A stretch of 64,000 nucleotides of DNA from an uncultured Ruminococcus sp. (GTDB lineage Bacteria > Bacillota > Clostridia > Oscillospirales > Ruminococcaceae), in assembly GCA_910584195.1 (NCBI GenBank), contig CAJTYV010000012.1:28921-92920 (forward strand), in the 5' to 3' direction. The notes beneath the pieces are model-generated. The model was given only the letters and a program-made list of their open reading frames with translations. It ran no database searches and was not told the DNA's origin. Positions 44,368-53,449 of the stretch are shown here, piece by piece; the first letter of the stretch is position 1, and each line of letters opens with the position of its first letter. The translations under genes and the position numbers were made by a program.

Positions 44368-45477
44368 ATGAACAATACTACCTCATTACAATCTTCAGTC
44401 AAGCATAAAAGTGGACTTGATGTTCTGACAAAATACCGCGGAGCCGTTATGGGTATCGCTGCATTGTGGATATTGTTTTTTCACGAATGGCAGTTATTAT
44501 CAACAGAACCGGGAAAACTCGCTGATTTTGAAAACTATATAAAACGTATCGGCTTTTGCGGGGTTGATATTTTCCTCTTTCTTTCTGGTATAGGACTTGT
44601 TTTTGCAATAGGAAAGAAAAGCATTCTCAGCTTTTATTACCGCCGTCTCAAAAGAGTATATCTGCCGTTTCTTATAGTAGGAATTATACGTGCCGTTACA
44701 GAAAAATGGACTTCTGAAGGTTTTCGCGATAACGTTCTATGTATAAGTTTTTATAAAACGAATATGTATTCGTTTTTATGGTTTGTGCCGGCTATATTAA
44801 CGCTTTATCTGCTTTTTCCGCTTTATTATAAGATTTTTTCAAAATCGTCAAACAAGTTAATGTTTACCGCGGCAATGTTTGTAATATGGATGGCGCTGTC
44901 TCTGTTTTTCAGAGACAAGCTAAGACCCGATTTATACGGATTTACAAACAGAATACCGGTATTTTTATTCGGAATTTATGCCGGACATCTTACTAAAACT
45001 CATAAGGAACCGTTTACAAAAACCGCATGGTTTGCTTTGGCAGCCGTGATGATTTCAGGGCTTTATTTCGCTTACTTAGCTAATTTTAAGGGTATAAGCT
45101 TTATTGTTCCGACTTCCAATTGTTCTCTGCCAAATCTTCTTATTGCAATTTCTTTTCCGTTCGTAACGGCTAAACTGCTTGAGTTTCTGTGCAATATCCC
45201 CAAAGTGGGAATCATTGGCAAGGGACTTGTGAAATTCCTATCTTTTTTCGGTCTTTTCAGCCTTGAACTTTACTGTGTGCAGGAATGGCTAAGCGGAAAG
45301 CTGTTGGCAGAAATCGGAGATCAGACTCCAATGATGAAAAATATAGCCATTTTTGCATTATGTACCATTGCAGGTTTTATACTGTATCTTGCAGTTAAGT
45401 ATTTCTGGATTATTGCAGAATTTATTGCAAAGCTTTTAAAAGCTCTCATAAAAAAGAAAAGCGTAACTAATAAATAA
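44368..45477 (+). CDS. Membrane acyltransferase family 3 protein
   Basis: 369 residues with about ten membrane segments. The family core is recognisable: GIAALWILFFHEWQLL contains the conserved His near residue 39, and GFCGVDIFLFLSGIGLVF and YYRRLKRVYLPFLIVG follow. Such enzymes O-acetylate cell-wall or exported glycans. Ribosome site CGGGAG. It is monocistronic and separate from the large polysaccharide operon, which has its own acyltransferase, so the acceptor is unknown. Confidence 0.88.
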   Translation: MNNTTSLQSSVKHKSGLDVLTKYRGAVMGIAALWILFFHEWQLLSTEPGKLADFENYIKRIGFCGVDIFLFLSGIGLVFAIGKKSILSFYYRRLKRVYLPFLIVGIIRAVTEKWTSEGFRDNVLCISFYKTNMYSFLWFVPAILTLYLLFPLYYKIFSKSSNKLMFTAAMFVIWMALSLFFRDKLRPDLYGFTNRIPVFLFGIYAGHLTKTHKEPFTKTAWFALAAVMISGLYFAYLANFKGISFIVPTSNCSLPNLLIAISFPFVTAKLLEFLCNIPKVGIIGKGLVKFLSFFGLFSLELYCVQEWLSGKLLAEIGDQTPMMKNIAIFALCTIAGFILYLAVKYFWIIAEFIAKLLKALIKKKSVTNK

Positions 45478-45478
45478 A

Positions 45479-45503
45479 AGGGACTGCCGTACGGCAGTCC
45501 TTT
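45479..45503 (+). terminator. Terminator of the acyltransferase gene
   Basis: GGACTGCCGTACGGCAGTCC (45481-45500) is a perfect palindrome flanked by AAAG and TTTAACTTTG. Confidence 0.75.
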
Positions 45504-45607
45504 AACTTTGTTATATGTCAAAATAGAATCATTTGAAGAAATTATCAGCAAAGACGTTAATCTTATCCTATGAATAAAGGCTATTAATATAAACTATCAA
45601 TTTTTTG

Positions 45608-45636
45608 TTGACTTTTGCTGAACAGAATGGTATAAT
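45608..45636 (+). promoter_or_regulatory. Promoter of the Thr-rich dockerin protein gene
   Basis: TTGACT (45608-45613), 17-bp spacer, TATAAT (45631-45636), 70 nt before the ATG; ribosome site GGGAGGT. Confidence 0.75.
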
Positions 45637-45705
45637 TATACTAAATAATATTGCGATCAAACGATTTACGCAAGTAATTCGAAGATTAAATCATCGGGAG
45701 GTTAT

Positions 45706-47337
45706 ATGAAAATTCTTAAAAAATTAATAAGCCTGTTTCTATGCGGAGCTCTGACGACAATTTCACCATTATATGCGGAGGCTTCAGATATACCGAATAT
45801 CTCCGTTTCCGAATCAGCTTCGTCAATCACGGAAAATATGAAGGGTGCAGGCGCATATATTAAATGGATATATAATTCATCGGAAACTTACGCACGAAAT
45901 GGTCAAAGAGCTATTTATGATGTCCATGTAAAATATGACACAGGAAAATTCGATTCATCTGATTATACTACGGTCATCACCCCTCTCTCGGGAAAAATAG
46001 AAAGCGTCCGCTGTATTCTCGAACATGAAGACGGTTCTTATACATCACCGGAAATAATCGGATTTGAACCGAATCAAATTGATTCTCTACAGCTTGAATT
46101 TGCCCAAAATGGCGTATATACTCTATATGCGACAGCCTCTTCCGGAACAACTGCAAAATCTAAGATCGACGTTGTAGAGGTCAGCGATCCCAAAGATCCT
46201 AACGACTCAACTCCACCTGAAATTACCGATAAAATCATTGAACGGCAACCCGGTCGAAGCGTAACTTTTAATATTGAATCAAACGAATTGTGCCGTCTTG
46301 AGATAAACGGTACAGTATACTCCGAATGTACCGGCGTAAATTACACCATAACAGAAGCTGGTCAATATAAAGTTACAGCAACCGATTTAAACGGCAACAC
46401 TTCCTCAAAAATTATTGTTATAAATGATTTGGGAGGTTCTATAGCAACGACTGCCGCACCAATTCCAACAACAACAACAACAACAACAACAACTACTACT
46501 ACTACTACTTCAACCTCGACTACCGAATCAACCACTACCACAACGACTTCTTCCACAACGACCGATGAACCAACTACCACTACTACTTCAACCTCGACTA
46601 CCGAATCGACCACTACTACAACTACTTCCTCCACAACGACCGATGAACCAACTACCACTACTACTTCAACTACTGAATCAACCACTACCACAACTACTGC
46701 TGATACTACAACCTACGAACCTCCTATGGTTACAACTACTGTCCCTCATCAAGCAGAATACTCAATAGCTCCAATTGACGAAAATGAACTTTATGCCGGA
46801 AATACCGTCACACTAAATTATATATGTTCCGATGGTCAATTTCCTCAGGTATGGTGGGTCGAATCATCCGATTACGATGTTGCAAGCTGCCAGAACGGTT
46901 ACGATGTATCATTGAAAAATGAAGGAACTGTTACACTGACCGCTCACTGTGCAAACAATATAAACGTTTCCATAACTTTTAATGTTAAGTCCGCAAAACC
47001 TATTGAAACTACAACAGCTCCTGTACCGCCTGAAACTACAGTAACAACTGTCGCTTCAATCATATCTACCGAAACTGCTTCTACAGCTCCGCCGGTAACA
47101 GAGCCTGTCTACACCTTAGGCGATGTAAACGGCGACGGTGCTATTGATTCTTCCGATGCTTCCGATATTCTTATCGAATATGCCAAGAAACAAACGGGTA
47201 AACCCTCATTCCTTACAGATACACAGAAAAAATCAGCTGATGTAAATAATGACGGTATTATAGATCCCTCAGACGCATCGCTGATACTTATCTACTATTC
47301 CGATGTTTCCACGGGCAAGCGTCCGTCGTTTAACTGA
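45706..47337 (+). CDS. Secreted Thr-rich dockerin protein, non-catalytic
   Basis: 543 residues. Signal peptide about 1-26; a region (about 45-240) with two beta-rich, Ig-like portions, the second ending QYKVTATDLNGNTSSK; a Thr/Ser-rich linker about 249-345 built on a 26-residue tandem unit; another small beta domain (about 350-435) with features of bacterial Ig domains (NEGTVTLTAHCANN); a second Thr/Pro linker; dockerin about 472-537 with loops DVNGDGAIDSSD and DVNNDGIIDPSD. No catalytic motif seen. The long glycosylation-prone linkers suggest an extended surface or scaffold-bound adaptor. Function unknown. Confidence 0.8.
   Translation: MKILKKLISLFLCGALTTISPLYAEASDIPNISVSESASSITENMKGAGAYIKWIYNSSETYARNGQRAIYDVHVKYDTGKFDSSDYTTVITPLSGKIESVRCILEHEDGSYTSPEIIGFEPNQIDSLQLEFAQNGVYTLYATASSGTTAKSKIDVVEVSDPKDPNDSTPPEITDKIIERQPGRSVTFNIESNELCRLEINGTVYSECTGVNYTITEAGQYKVTATDLNGNTSSKIIVINDLGGSIATTAAPIPTTTTTTTTTTTTTTSTSTTESTTTTTTSSTTTDEPTTTTTSTSTTESTTTTTTSSTTTDEPTTTTTSTTESTTTTTTADTTTYEPPMVTTTVPHQAEYSIAPIDENELYAGNTVTLNYICSDGQFPQVWWVESSDYDVASCQNGYDVSLKNEGTVTLTAHCANNINVSITFNVKSAKPIETTTAPVPPETTVTTVASIISTETASTAPPVTEPVYTLGDVNGDGAIDSSDASDILIEYAKKQTGKPSFLTDTQKKSADVNNDGIIDPSDASLILIYYSDVSTGKRPSFN
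46510..46720 (+). repeat. 78-bp tandem repeat encoding the Thr-rich linker
   Basis: Units start at 46510, 46588 and 46666 (TCAACCTCGACTACCGAATC in the first two, shortened in the third). Each encodes 26 residues ending DEP. Preceded by a run of ACA/ACT codons at 46480-46508 that may vary in length by slippage. Confidence 0.9.
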
Positions 47338-47410
47338 AAACGCCCATTCAGAAGCGTAATACTAAGGATCATTCACATTGCGTACACGTATTCGATCACT
47401 ACTAAAATTT

Positions 47411-47456
47411 AAAGCCCGAAAGCAATTAATAAAGTTGCTTTCGGGCTTTATTTTAT
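47411..47456. terminator. Bidirectional terminator between the dockerin gene and glf
   Basis: AAAGCCCGAAAGCAA (47411-47425) and TTGCTTTCGGGCTTT (47435-47449), 15-bp stem, T-rich on both sides. Confidence 0.9.
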
Positions 47457-48577
47457 TATAATGCTGTCTGTATATCCTTGGCTTTTTCAATCGCAGACGC
47501 AATTACTGCGTCCATGTCATAATACTTGTATTCGCCAAGTCTACCGCCAAAAATAACATTTTTCTCCTGTTCTGCAAGCTTCTTATATTCCAAATAAAGC
47601 GTACTGTTCTTCTCATCGTTAACAGGATAATACGGTTCATCTCCCGGTTTCCACTCAGAGCTGTATTCACGGCTGATAACGGTTTTTGGAAGATCGTTTC
47701 CGTCCTTATCTTTACCGAATTCAAACCATTTGTGTTCAATAATACGTGTCCATGGGGTCTCTCGGTCAGTATAGTTTACTGCCGCATTGCCTTGAAAATT
47801 CGGAATATCAAGCAGTTCATTCTCAAAACGCACCGAACGGTATTCCAGTGTTCCGAGTCTGAAATTGAAGTATGCGTCAATAGCACCTGTATAAACTATA
47901 CAATCTGCCATGGAATCAAACTCAGCTTTATTTTCAAGGTAATTTGTATTTAAGCGTACTTCAATGCCGTCAAGCATGTTTTCCACCATTTTTGTATAAC
48001 CGCCGATCGGAATTCCCTGATAAAGCGCGTTGAAATAGTTGTTATCAAAAGTTAAACGAACGGGCAGACGCTTGATTATGAAACTGGGAAGCTCTTTACA
48101 GTCACGTCCCCATTGTTTTTCGGTATAACCCTTGATAAGTTTCTCATAAATATCGCGTCCTACAAGGCTTATAGCCTGTTCCTCGAGATTTTTTGGTTCT
48201 CCCGAAATTTCCCTGCGCTGTTCTGCAATTTTTTCGGCAGCTTCTTCGGGAGTAACAACACCCCACATTTTATTAAACGTATACATGTTGAACGGCAATG
48301 AATAAAGCTCACCCTTGTAATTAGCAACCGGACTGTTGGTAAACCTGTTAAATTCAGCAAACTGAGTAACATATTCCCAAACCTCCTTGTTATTGGTGTG
48401 GAAAATATGCGCACCGTACTTATGAACGTTTATACCCTCAATTTTTTCAGTATAAATATTTCCCGCAATATTAGGACGCTTATCTATAACAAGAACATTT
48501 TTGCCGAGTTTCTGAGCTTCATGAGCGAATACCGCGCCGTAAAGTCCGGCTCCAACTATTAAATAATCGTATTTCAT
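47456..48577 (-). CDS. glf: UDP-galactopyranose mutase
   Basis: 373 residues. Flavoenzyme that converts UDP-galactopyranose to UDP-galactofuranose. The FAD Rossmann motif is VGAGLYGAVFAHEAQ at the N-terminus; YGAHIFHTNNKEVW and GYTEKQWGRD are active-site landmarks, and the C-terminal FGGRLGEYKYYDMD closes the fold. Last gene of the 15-gene polysaccharide operon, 89 nt after the nitroreductase-like gene. It implies galactofuranose in the polymer. Confidence 0.95.
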   Translation of the reverse strand: MKYDYLIVGAGLYGAVFAHEAQKLGKNVLVIDKRPNIAGNIYTEKIEGINVHKYGAHIFHTNNKEVWEYVTQFAEFNRFTNSPVANYKGELYSLPFNMYTFNKMWGVVTPEEAAEKIAEQRREISGEPKNLEEQAISLVGRDIYEKLIKGYTEKQWGRDCKELPSFIIKRLPVRLTFDNNYFNALYQGIPIGGYTKMVENMLDGIEVRLNTNYLENKAEFDSMADCIVYTGAIDAYFNFRLGTLEYRSVRFENELLDIPNFQGNAAVNYTDRETPWTRIIEHKWFEFGKDKDGNDLPKTVISREYSSEWKPGDEPYYPVNDEKNSTLYLEYKKLAEQEKNVIFGGRLGEYKYYDMDAVIASAIEKAKDIQTAL

Positions 48578-48666
48578 AATAATTCCTTTCGGTAAAAAGT
48601 TAAGGGAAAGTTTTTAAATCGTCATTTGCGCAAGCTTCATATATAAATTACAGTCAGCTGCTGTAA

Positions 48667-49593
48667 TTATCTGCAAATAGCAATATCTTCATCAGGACGT
48701 CTGTCGGCGCATATGCACTTAGCCTTGTCAGCAAATTTTCCGTATCCAACAACAGCAATGATCTCTTCGTTTTTAGGGATAGACATATCGTTTCTCAGCT
48801 TTGAAGCGCTATCCGAAAAAATCGGGAACTGGAAAATACAGCTACCGATCCCGCAGCTGTGCAGCGCCATCCCAAGATACCCGAGGAATATACCTCCGTT
48901 TACATACCACTGATTGATCTCGCCTGCGTTAAAAAGTGACTTATCTGCTGTAACAACACAAAAGTAGGGTATTCCGTCAAGAAAACTCTGCGGAGGAACT
49001 GCCGATGCGATCTGCCGGCATTTATTCTTATCAAGCGAATAGTAAACTTTCCAAGGCTCTCTGTTGCAGGCGGAAGGCGCTCTCTTTGCAAGCGATACAG
49101 CTTTAAGAAATTCTTCTTTCAAAACAGGTTCATTTGAATACGTTCTCATTGAGTGTCTTGACATAACGAAACTTTCAAAATCAATTTTTGTGCCTGTCAA
49201 AAGCTCGTCCTTTTCGATGACTCTGTAACCACCGCTGTATTCTGTGGAATATCCGGAAAATAACGGTTCAGCCTTTGACTTCAAAGACGAGATGTCTGTA
49301 CCTGCCGATTCCTGATAATCAAAATAAGCATTCAGAATAGCAAGACATTCTTTAAACGTATAGTTATCTGTTTCTTTATCCTCTGCCATCTTAAGAAGAA
49401 TATTTATTAATTTTTCAGTTTTTTCCTTTCCATAGCCCTTTTTTACATTAGGAATACCCATTCCCTTTTCAAGCGCATGGCAAAGAAGAAGTGCTGAAAG
49501 CTCTTTTGAAGCCGTACCGTTAACAGAGCGCATATACTTAATTGAATTTATCGTATTATGCTTTGTTCTTTTAAGTTCTTCAATAAATCCCAT
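48667..49593 (-). CDS. Nitroreductase-family flavoprotein in polysaccharide operon
   Basis: 308 residues: an N-terminal helical part (about 1-125) not seen in ordinary nitroreductases and a C-terminal FMN-dependent nitroreductase domain (about 138-300) with FVMSRHSMRTYSNEPV, KRAPSACNREPWKVYY and LGYLGMALHSCGIGSCIF. Proteins of this layout recur in surface-glycan clusters beside pyruvyl transferases and flippases, where they may reduce or oxidise a sugar intermediate. It lies 16 nt downstream of wzx. Activity is inference. Confidence 0.75.
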   Translation of the reverse strand: MGFIEELKRTKHNTINSIKYMRSVNGTASKELSALLLCHALEKGMGIPNVKKGYGKEKTEKLINILLKMAEDKETDNYTFKECLAILNAYFDYQESAGTDISSLKSKAEPLFSGYSTEYSGGYRVIEKDELLTGTKIDFESFVMSRHSMRTYSNEPVLKEEFLKAVSLAKRAPSACNREPWKVYYSLDKNKCRQIASAVPPQSFLDGIPYFCVVTADKSLFNAGEINQWYVNGGIFLGYLGMALHSCGIGSCIFQFPIFSDSASKLRNDMSIPKNEEIIAVVGYGKFADKAKCICADRRPDEDIAICR

Positions 49594-49609
49594 TTTCTAC
49601 TCCTTTGAT

Positions 49610-51019
49610 TCAGGACTTTTTTAATTTCTTTCCTATCGTAATGAACATAGCTTTAACAATGTCTCTATTTAGCAGCAAACATACGGAATATCCAAGAACT
49701 GCATTTATTATATTAAATACAAGCGTTCTCTGATAGAAAAGTATGACTTCTGCAATCATAATAAGTAAAATAACTGTAAACGTCTTAAAATTGTACTTGA
49801 TCGTTGTAAGCTTGCGTATATTGACAGATCTGAATATGAACAGACAAATATAGCTTACCAGCGTTGAGACAGACGCCGCATATAATCCAATAAAATTGAT
49901 AAGAGAAATATCAACAATTATATTTATAACAGCAGCGCCTATTGTTGTAAAGCCAACGTTTTTTGACGCTTTAAAGGCAAGATAAATCCCACCAAGGTAT
50001 ATAGCCATTCCCGAAAAAAACAATGAAGCGCAAAGTATCGGTATCTGTGCATAAGCTTCTTCATATGAACCTTTAATAAGAATTTTAAATAATATTGGAG
50101 CAGAGCCTATAACAACACCGAAAACTCCGCCCTGTAATTTGAGCATGGTATTGAACATCTCCGTATAATAATCAGCAGAATCCTTATCCTTTACGGAAAG
50201 CGCGGCGCATTCCTGCCATGCAAGATTAAGAGCGCTCTGAGCAAGATTTATAAGCTGCGGAATTTTTGTAGCAGCCGCATATACGGCGTTTACCGTAACT
50301 CCAAGAACCTCTGTTACTATAAGCCTGTCAGACATGTTCATTACCCACAGAGACATTTCATTTGGAACTATTGGCCACGAATAACTGAGTATGCTTTTGA
50401 TAATATTTTTATCATTAAGTTTTAAATCAATATATTTCCAGACCTTAAGACGGCATGAAATATATATGAACGACAGTAAACTGGCGAGACAAAGAGCTAT
50501 AGTTCCTCCGAGGAGTCCCCATTTTAATCCCCACACAAATATTACTGCAAATATCATTTTGCCAAAAGCGCTGATTATAGCGCTTATTGAGTAATCAATA
50601 TTTTTTCCTAAACCTCTTGCTATTTGTCTTACAGTATTTACAAGAATATCGGCAAAATAGTAACCGCATATCCAAAGCCTCACGGCCGGAGATGTCCCGG
50701 GGAGAAATATAAACAGTATCAACAAGGAAATAACCGATATAAGTACGGTCATAGACATAATATTTGTAATTATTTTTTTCTGCTTATTCTTATCTTCTCT
50801 TACATCTAAAAGGAACCTGAAAGCCGCTGATTTAACTTGAAGAGTAAGCGATGGAAGATACAATGAAACAAGTACGGTTATTATATCGTAAGTACCATAT
50901 TGTTCTTTTGTAAGGCACCCTGTAAGAATAGGCAGAGTTATAAAGCTCGCAAGCTTGGGCAGAAAAGTACCTATTGAAATTATAAGCGTGCTTTTGGCAA
51001 GAGAATTCTTTTTATTCAT
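49610..51019 (-). CDS. Wzx-type polysaccharide flippase
   Basis: 469 residues, 12-14 membrane segments of the MVF/MATE-like polysaccharide transporter family. Typical features are TLIISIGTFLPKLASFITLP at the N-terminus and TKEQYGTYDIITVLVSLY after it. It would flip lipid-linked repeat units. I start at ATG 51019, with GGAGG 4 nt upstream; a GTG at 51034 precedes that site. Presence with a Wzy-like protein indicates a Wzx/Wzy pathway. Confidence 0.9.
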   Translation of the reverse strand: MNKKNSLAKSTLIISIGTFLPKLASFITLPILTGCLTKEQYGTYDIITVLVSLYLPSLTLQVKSAAFRFLLDVREDKNKQKKIITNIMSMTVLISVISLLILFIFLPGTSPAVRLWICGYYFADILVNTVRQIARGLGKNIDYSISAIISAFGKMIFAVIFVWGLKWGLLGGTIALCLASLLSFIYISCRLKVWKYIDLKLNDKNIIKSILSYSWPIVPNEMSLWVMNMSDRLIVTEVLGVTVNAVYAAATKIPQLINLAQSALNLAWQECAALSVKDKDSADYYTEMFNTMLKLQGGVFGVVIGSAPILFKILIKGSYEEAYAQIPILCASLFFSGMAIYLGGIYLAFKASKNVGFTTIGAAVINIIVDISLINFIGLYAASVSTLVSYICLFIFRSVNIRKLTTIKYNFKTFTVILLIMIAEVILFYQRTLVFNIINAVLGYSVCLLLNRDIVKAMFITIGKKLKKS

Positions 51020-51046
51020 ATATCCTCCATTCACTGAATTTGATTT

Positions 51047-52168
51047 TTACAGTTCCAAAGCATTTTTCAAGAAACTGTACGCAAACTCTCTGTCCTTGTC
51101 CAGCGACTGTTTTCCCAAAGAATAATCAGTATCTGTATTTCGTTCGAAAACTGTTTCGTCTGTTACTATTCTTGATTTCAAATAATATTTATTTACAAGG
51201 TCATTGAATTTTTCATCCTCATCGGAACGCGCTCTTTTCAGAACATAAAATTCCTTGTCGTATATGAAAGAGAATACGGCTGCATGGAACGAATCGGTAA
51301 CGATAAACTCAGCGTTTTTAATAAGGCTTATAAATTCATATGCCGTACCATGCTTGACAACGGTATATTCATTTTTCTCGTCAGAATAATGCATAGGAAG
51401 CACAATAACGCTGTAATCACTGTATTTGTTAAGGACAAGCTTCATATAATCCCAGTAACGTTTATCCTCCATGACAAAATAACAAAGGATATATTTCTTT
51501 TTCTGAATATCGCCGAGCTGTGCTTTTTCTGCAAATTTATCATAGAATTCTTTATCGTGCAGAAGCGTAGGGTCGATAACTTTCACAACCTCTCTTCCAA
51601 GAAGTTTTGAAAAGTAATCGGCAGAATTTTGTTCTCTTGTACTTATAGCCTTAAATCCGCTAAGGAGCTTTTTATAATACCTATTGTATTTTTCAGGAAG
51701 GGTTTTAGCTCCCGTACTCGAAGCGTACGCTACCCTTGTAAGATTTTCAAATCTCGCAAAATCAAGGAACATCTTATTTGGTACTCCAAGAGCAGGCTGC
51801 CATATAATATCGCTTCCTGTAATAAACATCATTTTATCGCTTATCATTTTTTTCCATTGAGTCATTGTTCTGACAGAAACCGGCTTAAAATTATCTTTAA
51901 TATATCTGTCAATGTTTTTCTGCTGTTCCGGTGTTATTTCATATGGCGTCGGATGAAAAAACTTTTCTTTTTCTTTATTATGCAGCTTCATTTGTACTCG
52001 CGCATACAACAAACTTGGATGCATTATAAGGTATTCCTTTACCTTAAAGCTATGAAGAATACAAACGTCCAAGCCTTGCTCCTCAAGATATTTACAAAGA
52101 GACGCAGATTGAAGCTGAGTACCGTAATTCGGACTTTTATACCACGTAACAACGCAGATTTTTTTCAT
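51047..52168 (-). CDS. Polysaccharide pyruvyl transferase family protein
   Basis: 373 residues, PF04230-type. Recognisable by the N-terminal VVTWYKSPNYGTQLQSASL and the C-terminal FIVTDSFHAAVFSFIYDKEF, where the conserved DSFH motif binds the nucleotide or PEP. Members place ketal pyruvate on sugars such as galactose or ManNAc, giving acidic polymers. Ribosome site GGAGGT. Neighbours wzx and wzy agree with a surface polymer. Confidence 0.88.
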   Translation of the reverse strand: MKKICVVTWYKSPNYGTQLQSASLCKYLEEQGLDVCILHSFKVKEYLIMHPSLLYARVQMKLHNKEKEKFFHPTPYEITPEQQKNIDRYIKDNFKPVSVRTMTQWKKMISDKMMFITGSDIIWQPALGVPNKMFLDFARFENLTRVAYASSTGAKTLPEKYNRYYKKLLSGFKAISTREQNSADYFSKLLGREVVKVIDPTLLHDKEFYDKFAEKAQLGDIQKKKYILCYFVMEDKRYWDYMKLVLNKYSDYSVIVLPMHYSDEKNEYTVVKHGTAYEFISLIKNAEFIVTDSFHAAVFSFIYDKEFYVLKRARSDEDEKFNDLVNKYYLKSRIVTDETVFERNTDTDYSLGKQSLDKDREFAYSFLKNALEL

Positions 52169-52191
52169 TTAAGTACCTCCGTAACAAGCTG

Positions 52192-53424
52192 TTAAGCTGC
52201 CTTGATTTTTTTCATAAGAAATCTGTAAATATATGTGTCTTTAAGTTTGACATTATTGAAAAGCTGACAGCTTATAATGAACCAAAATGTATTGTAATAC
52301 ATATAGAATGAAAGATTATCAACTATACATTTCATACAGATAAGGGAAACAATCAGAAGCATGTAAATATCATTGTTTTTGCGGCATTTAAACATTGCCA
52401 TTGTGTTGAAAACAATATAAAACGCCATAAAGATCAAGCCGTATTTCTGCATTATCTGAATGTACATATTGTCGACATAAAAATAATTAGCATATACTCC
52501 TATTGCAGCTTTTCCCGAATCATCAAGTCCGTAGCCTACCCACGGAATATCCTCTCCAAACAGCGTTACACCATATTGAGTGAGAGACATGTTTGCAAAC
52601 TTAAGTCTGTCCTCAGTTAATCTGTTAAGTCCCCTCATCCATTCATTGCTTGAATCATAAGTAAGAGCAGCAAATATAGAAAATGCAAATGCAATAACAA
52701 AAGACGATGCTAATAAAAATGTTAATGTCTTTCTTTTTACAAGGAAATCTTCCGCGTATTTAAGCACAAAACATAATATTGTAAATGCAGCTATGATAAT
52801 AACCGCCGAGACGAAAGAAAGCTTTGAATCGGTTTTTTTATATAACCATAAATTTATCAAAAGCAGCGCCGCGGCTTCAATAATTTTCAGTGAATTTTTT
52901 CTGTAATATAACCACAGCGCCGTAATATTGAACATAATTGCAGGTGCATTCAATGGAAATCTGAAACCGAGAAAATATCTTGTTCTGCCGCTTGCCGAAT
53001 GAACAACAACATTTTTTATAATATGAAGCTCCGCTGATAAAATAACAAACGTCAATATTGCAAACAACGCAACAGCTGTAAATTTTGCAATTTTTTTAAA
53101 TTCTACCCGTGTTGCTGAGAGCAGCAGAAAAGGAATAAGACCAATAGTTGTGAAAAATGAATTGCTCGAATATGAAATGATAATATATATTAATGCCGCA
53201 GACACAATTGCAGTCTGCTTTTTCCAACCGCACTTTCCGCTGTACAGAATTTCCCCGAGTGTAATTATCAGCATGCACATAAGAATTATCATAGAATATA
53301 TTCTGCCGCTGAAGTATTTGTAATACAGTGTTGTACTAAGTGTAGAAAAAAACAGGAAAATTCCATATGCTATGAAAAAAAGCAACTCGTTTATTTTTAT
53401 GCTAAAAGTATTTTTTATCTTCAT
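52192..53424 (-). CDS. O-antigen ligase/polymerase-like membrane protein (Wzy-type)
   Basis: 410 residues with about 10-11 membrane segments and one large extracytoplasmic loop between about 280 and 340 (around MRGLNRLTEDRLKFANMSL and VGYGLDDSGKAAIG), the architecture of Wzy polymerases. Primary sequence is variable in this family, so assignment rests on topology and on its place between a glycosyltransferase and the pyruvyl transferase. Start at 53424 is supported weakly by AGGT 9 nt upstream; 53439 is possible. Confidence 0.75.
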   Translation of the reverse strand: MKIKNTFSIKINELLFFIAYGIFLFFSTLSTTLYYKYFSGRIYSMIILMCMLIITLGEILYSGKCGWKKQTAIVSAALIYIIISYSSNSFFTTIGLIPFLLLSATRVEFKKIAKFTAVALFAILTFVILSAELHIIKNVVVHSASGRTRYFLGFRFPLNAPAIMFNITALWLYYRKNSLKIIEAAALLLINLWLYKKTDSKLSFVSAVIIIAAFTILCFVLKYAEDFLVKRKTLTFLLASSFVIAFAFSIFAALTYDSSNEWMRGLNRLTEDRLKFANMSLTQYGVTLFGEDIPWVGYGLDDSGKAAIGVYANYFYVDNMYIQIMQKYGLIFMAFYIVFNTMAMFKCRKNNDIYMLLIVSLICMKCIVDNLSFYMYYNTFWFIISCQLFNNVKLKDTYIYRFLMKKIKAA

Positions 53425-53449
53425 TTTAAGAACCTGCATTTAATTTCGG

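Noticed and set aside
46362-46691. Minus-strand open frame rich in Val within the dockerin gene
   Set aside because: It is the antisense reading of the Thr-rich codon run and has no ribosome site.
46480-46720. Possible CRISPR-like direct repeats
   Set aside because: The 78-bp units are in frame, contiguous and without spacers; they encode a protein linker.
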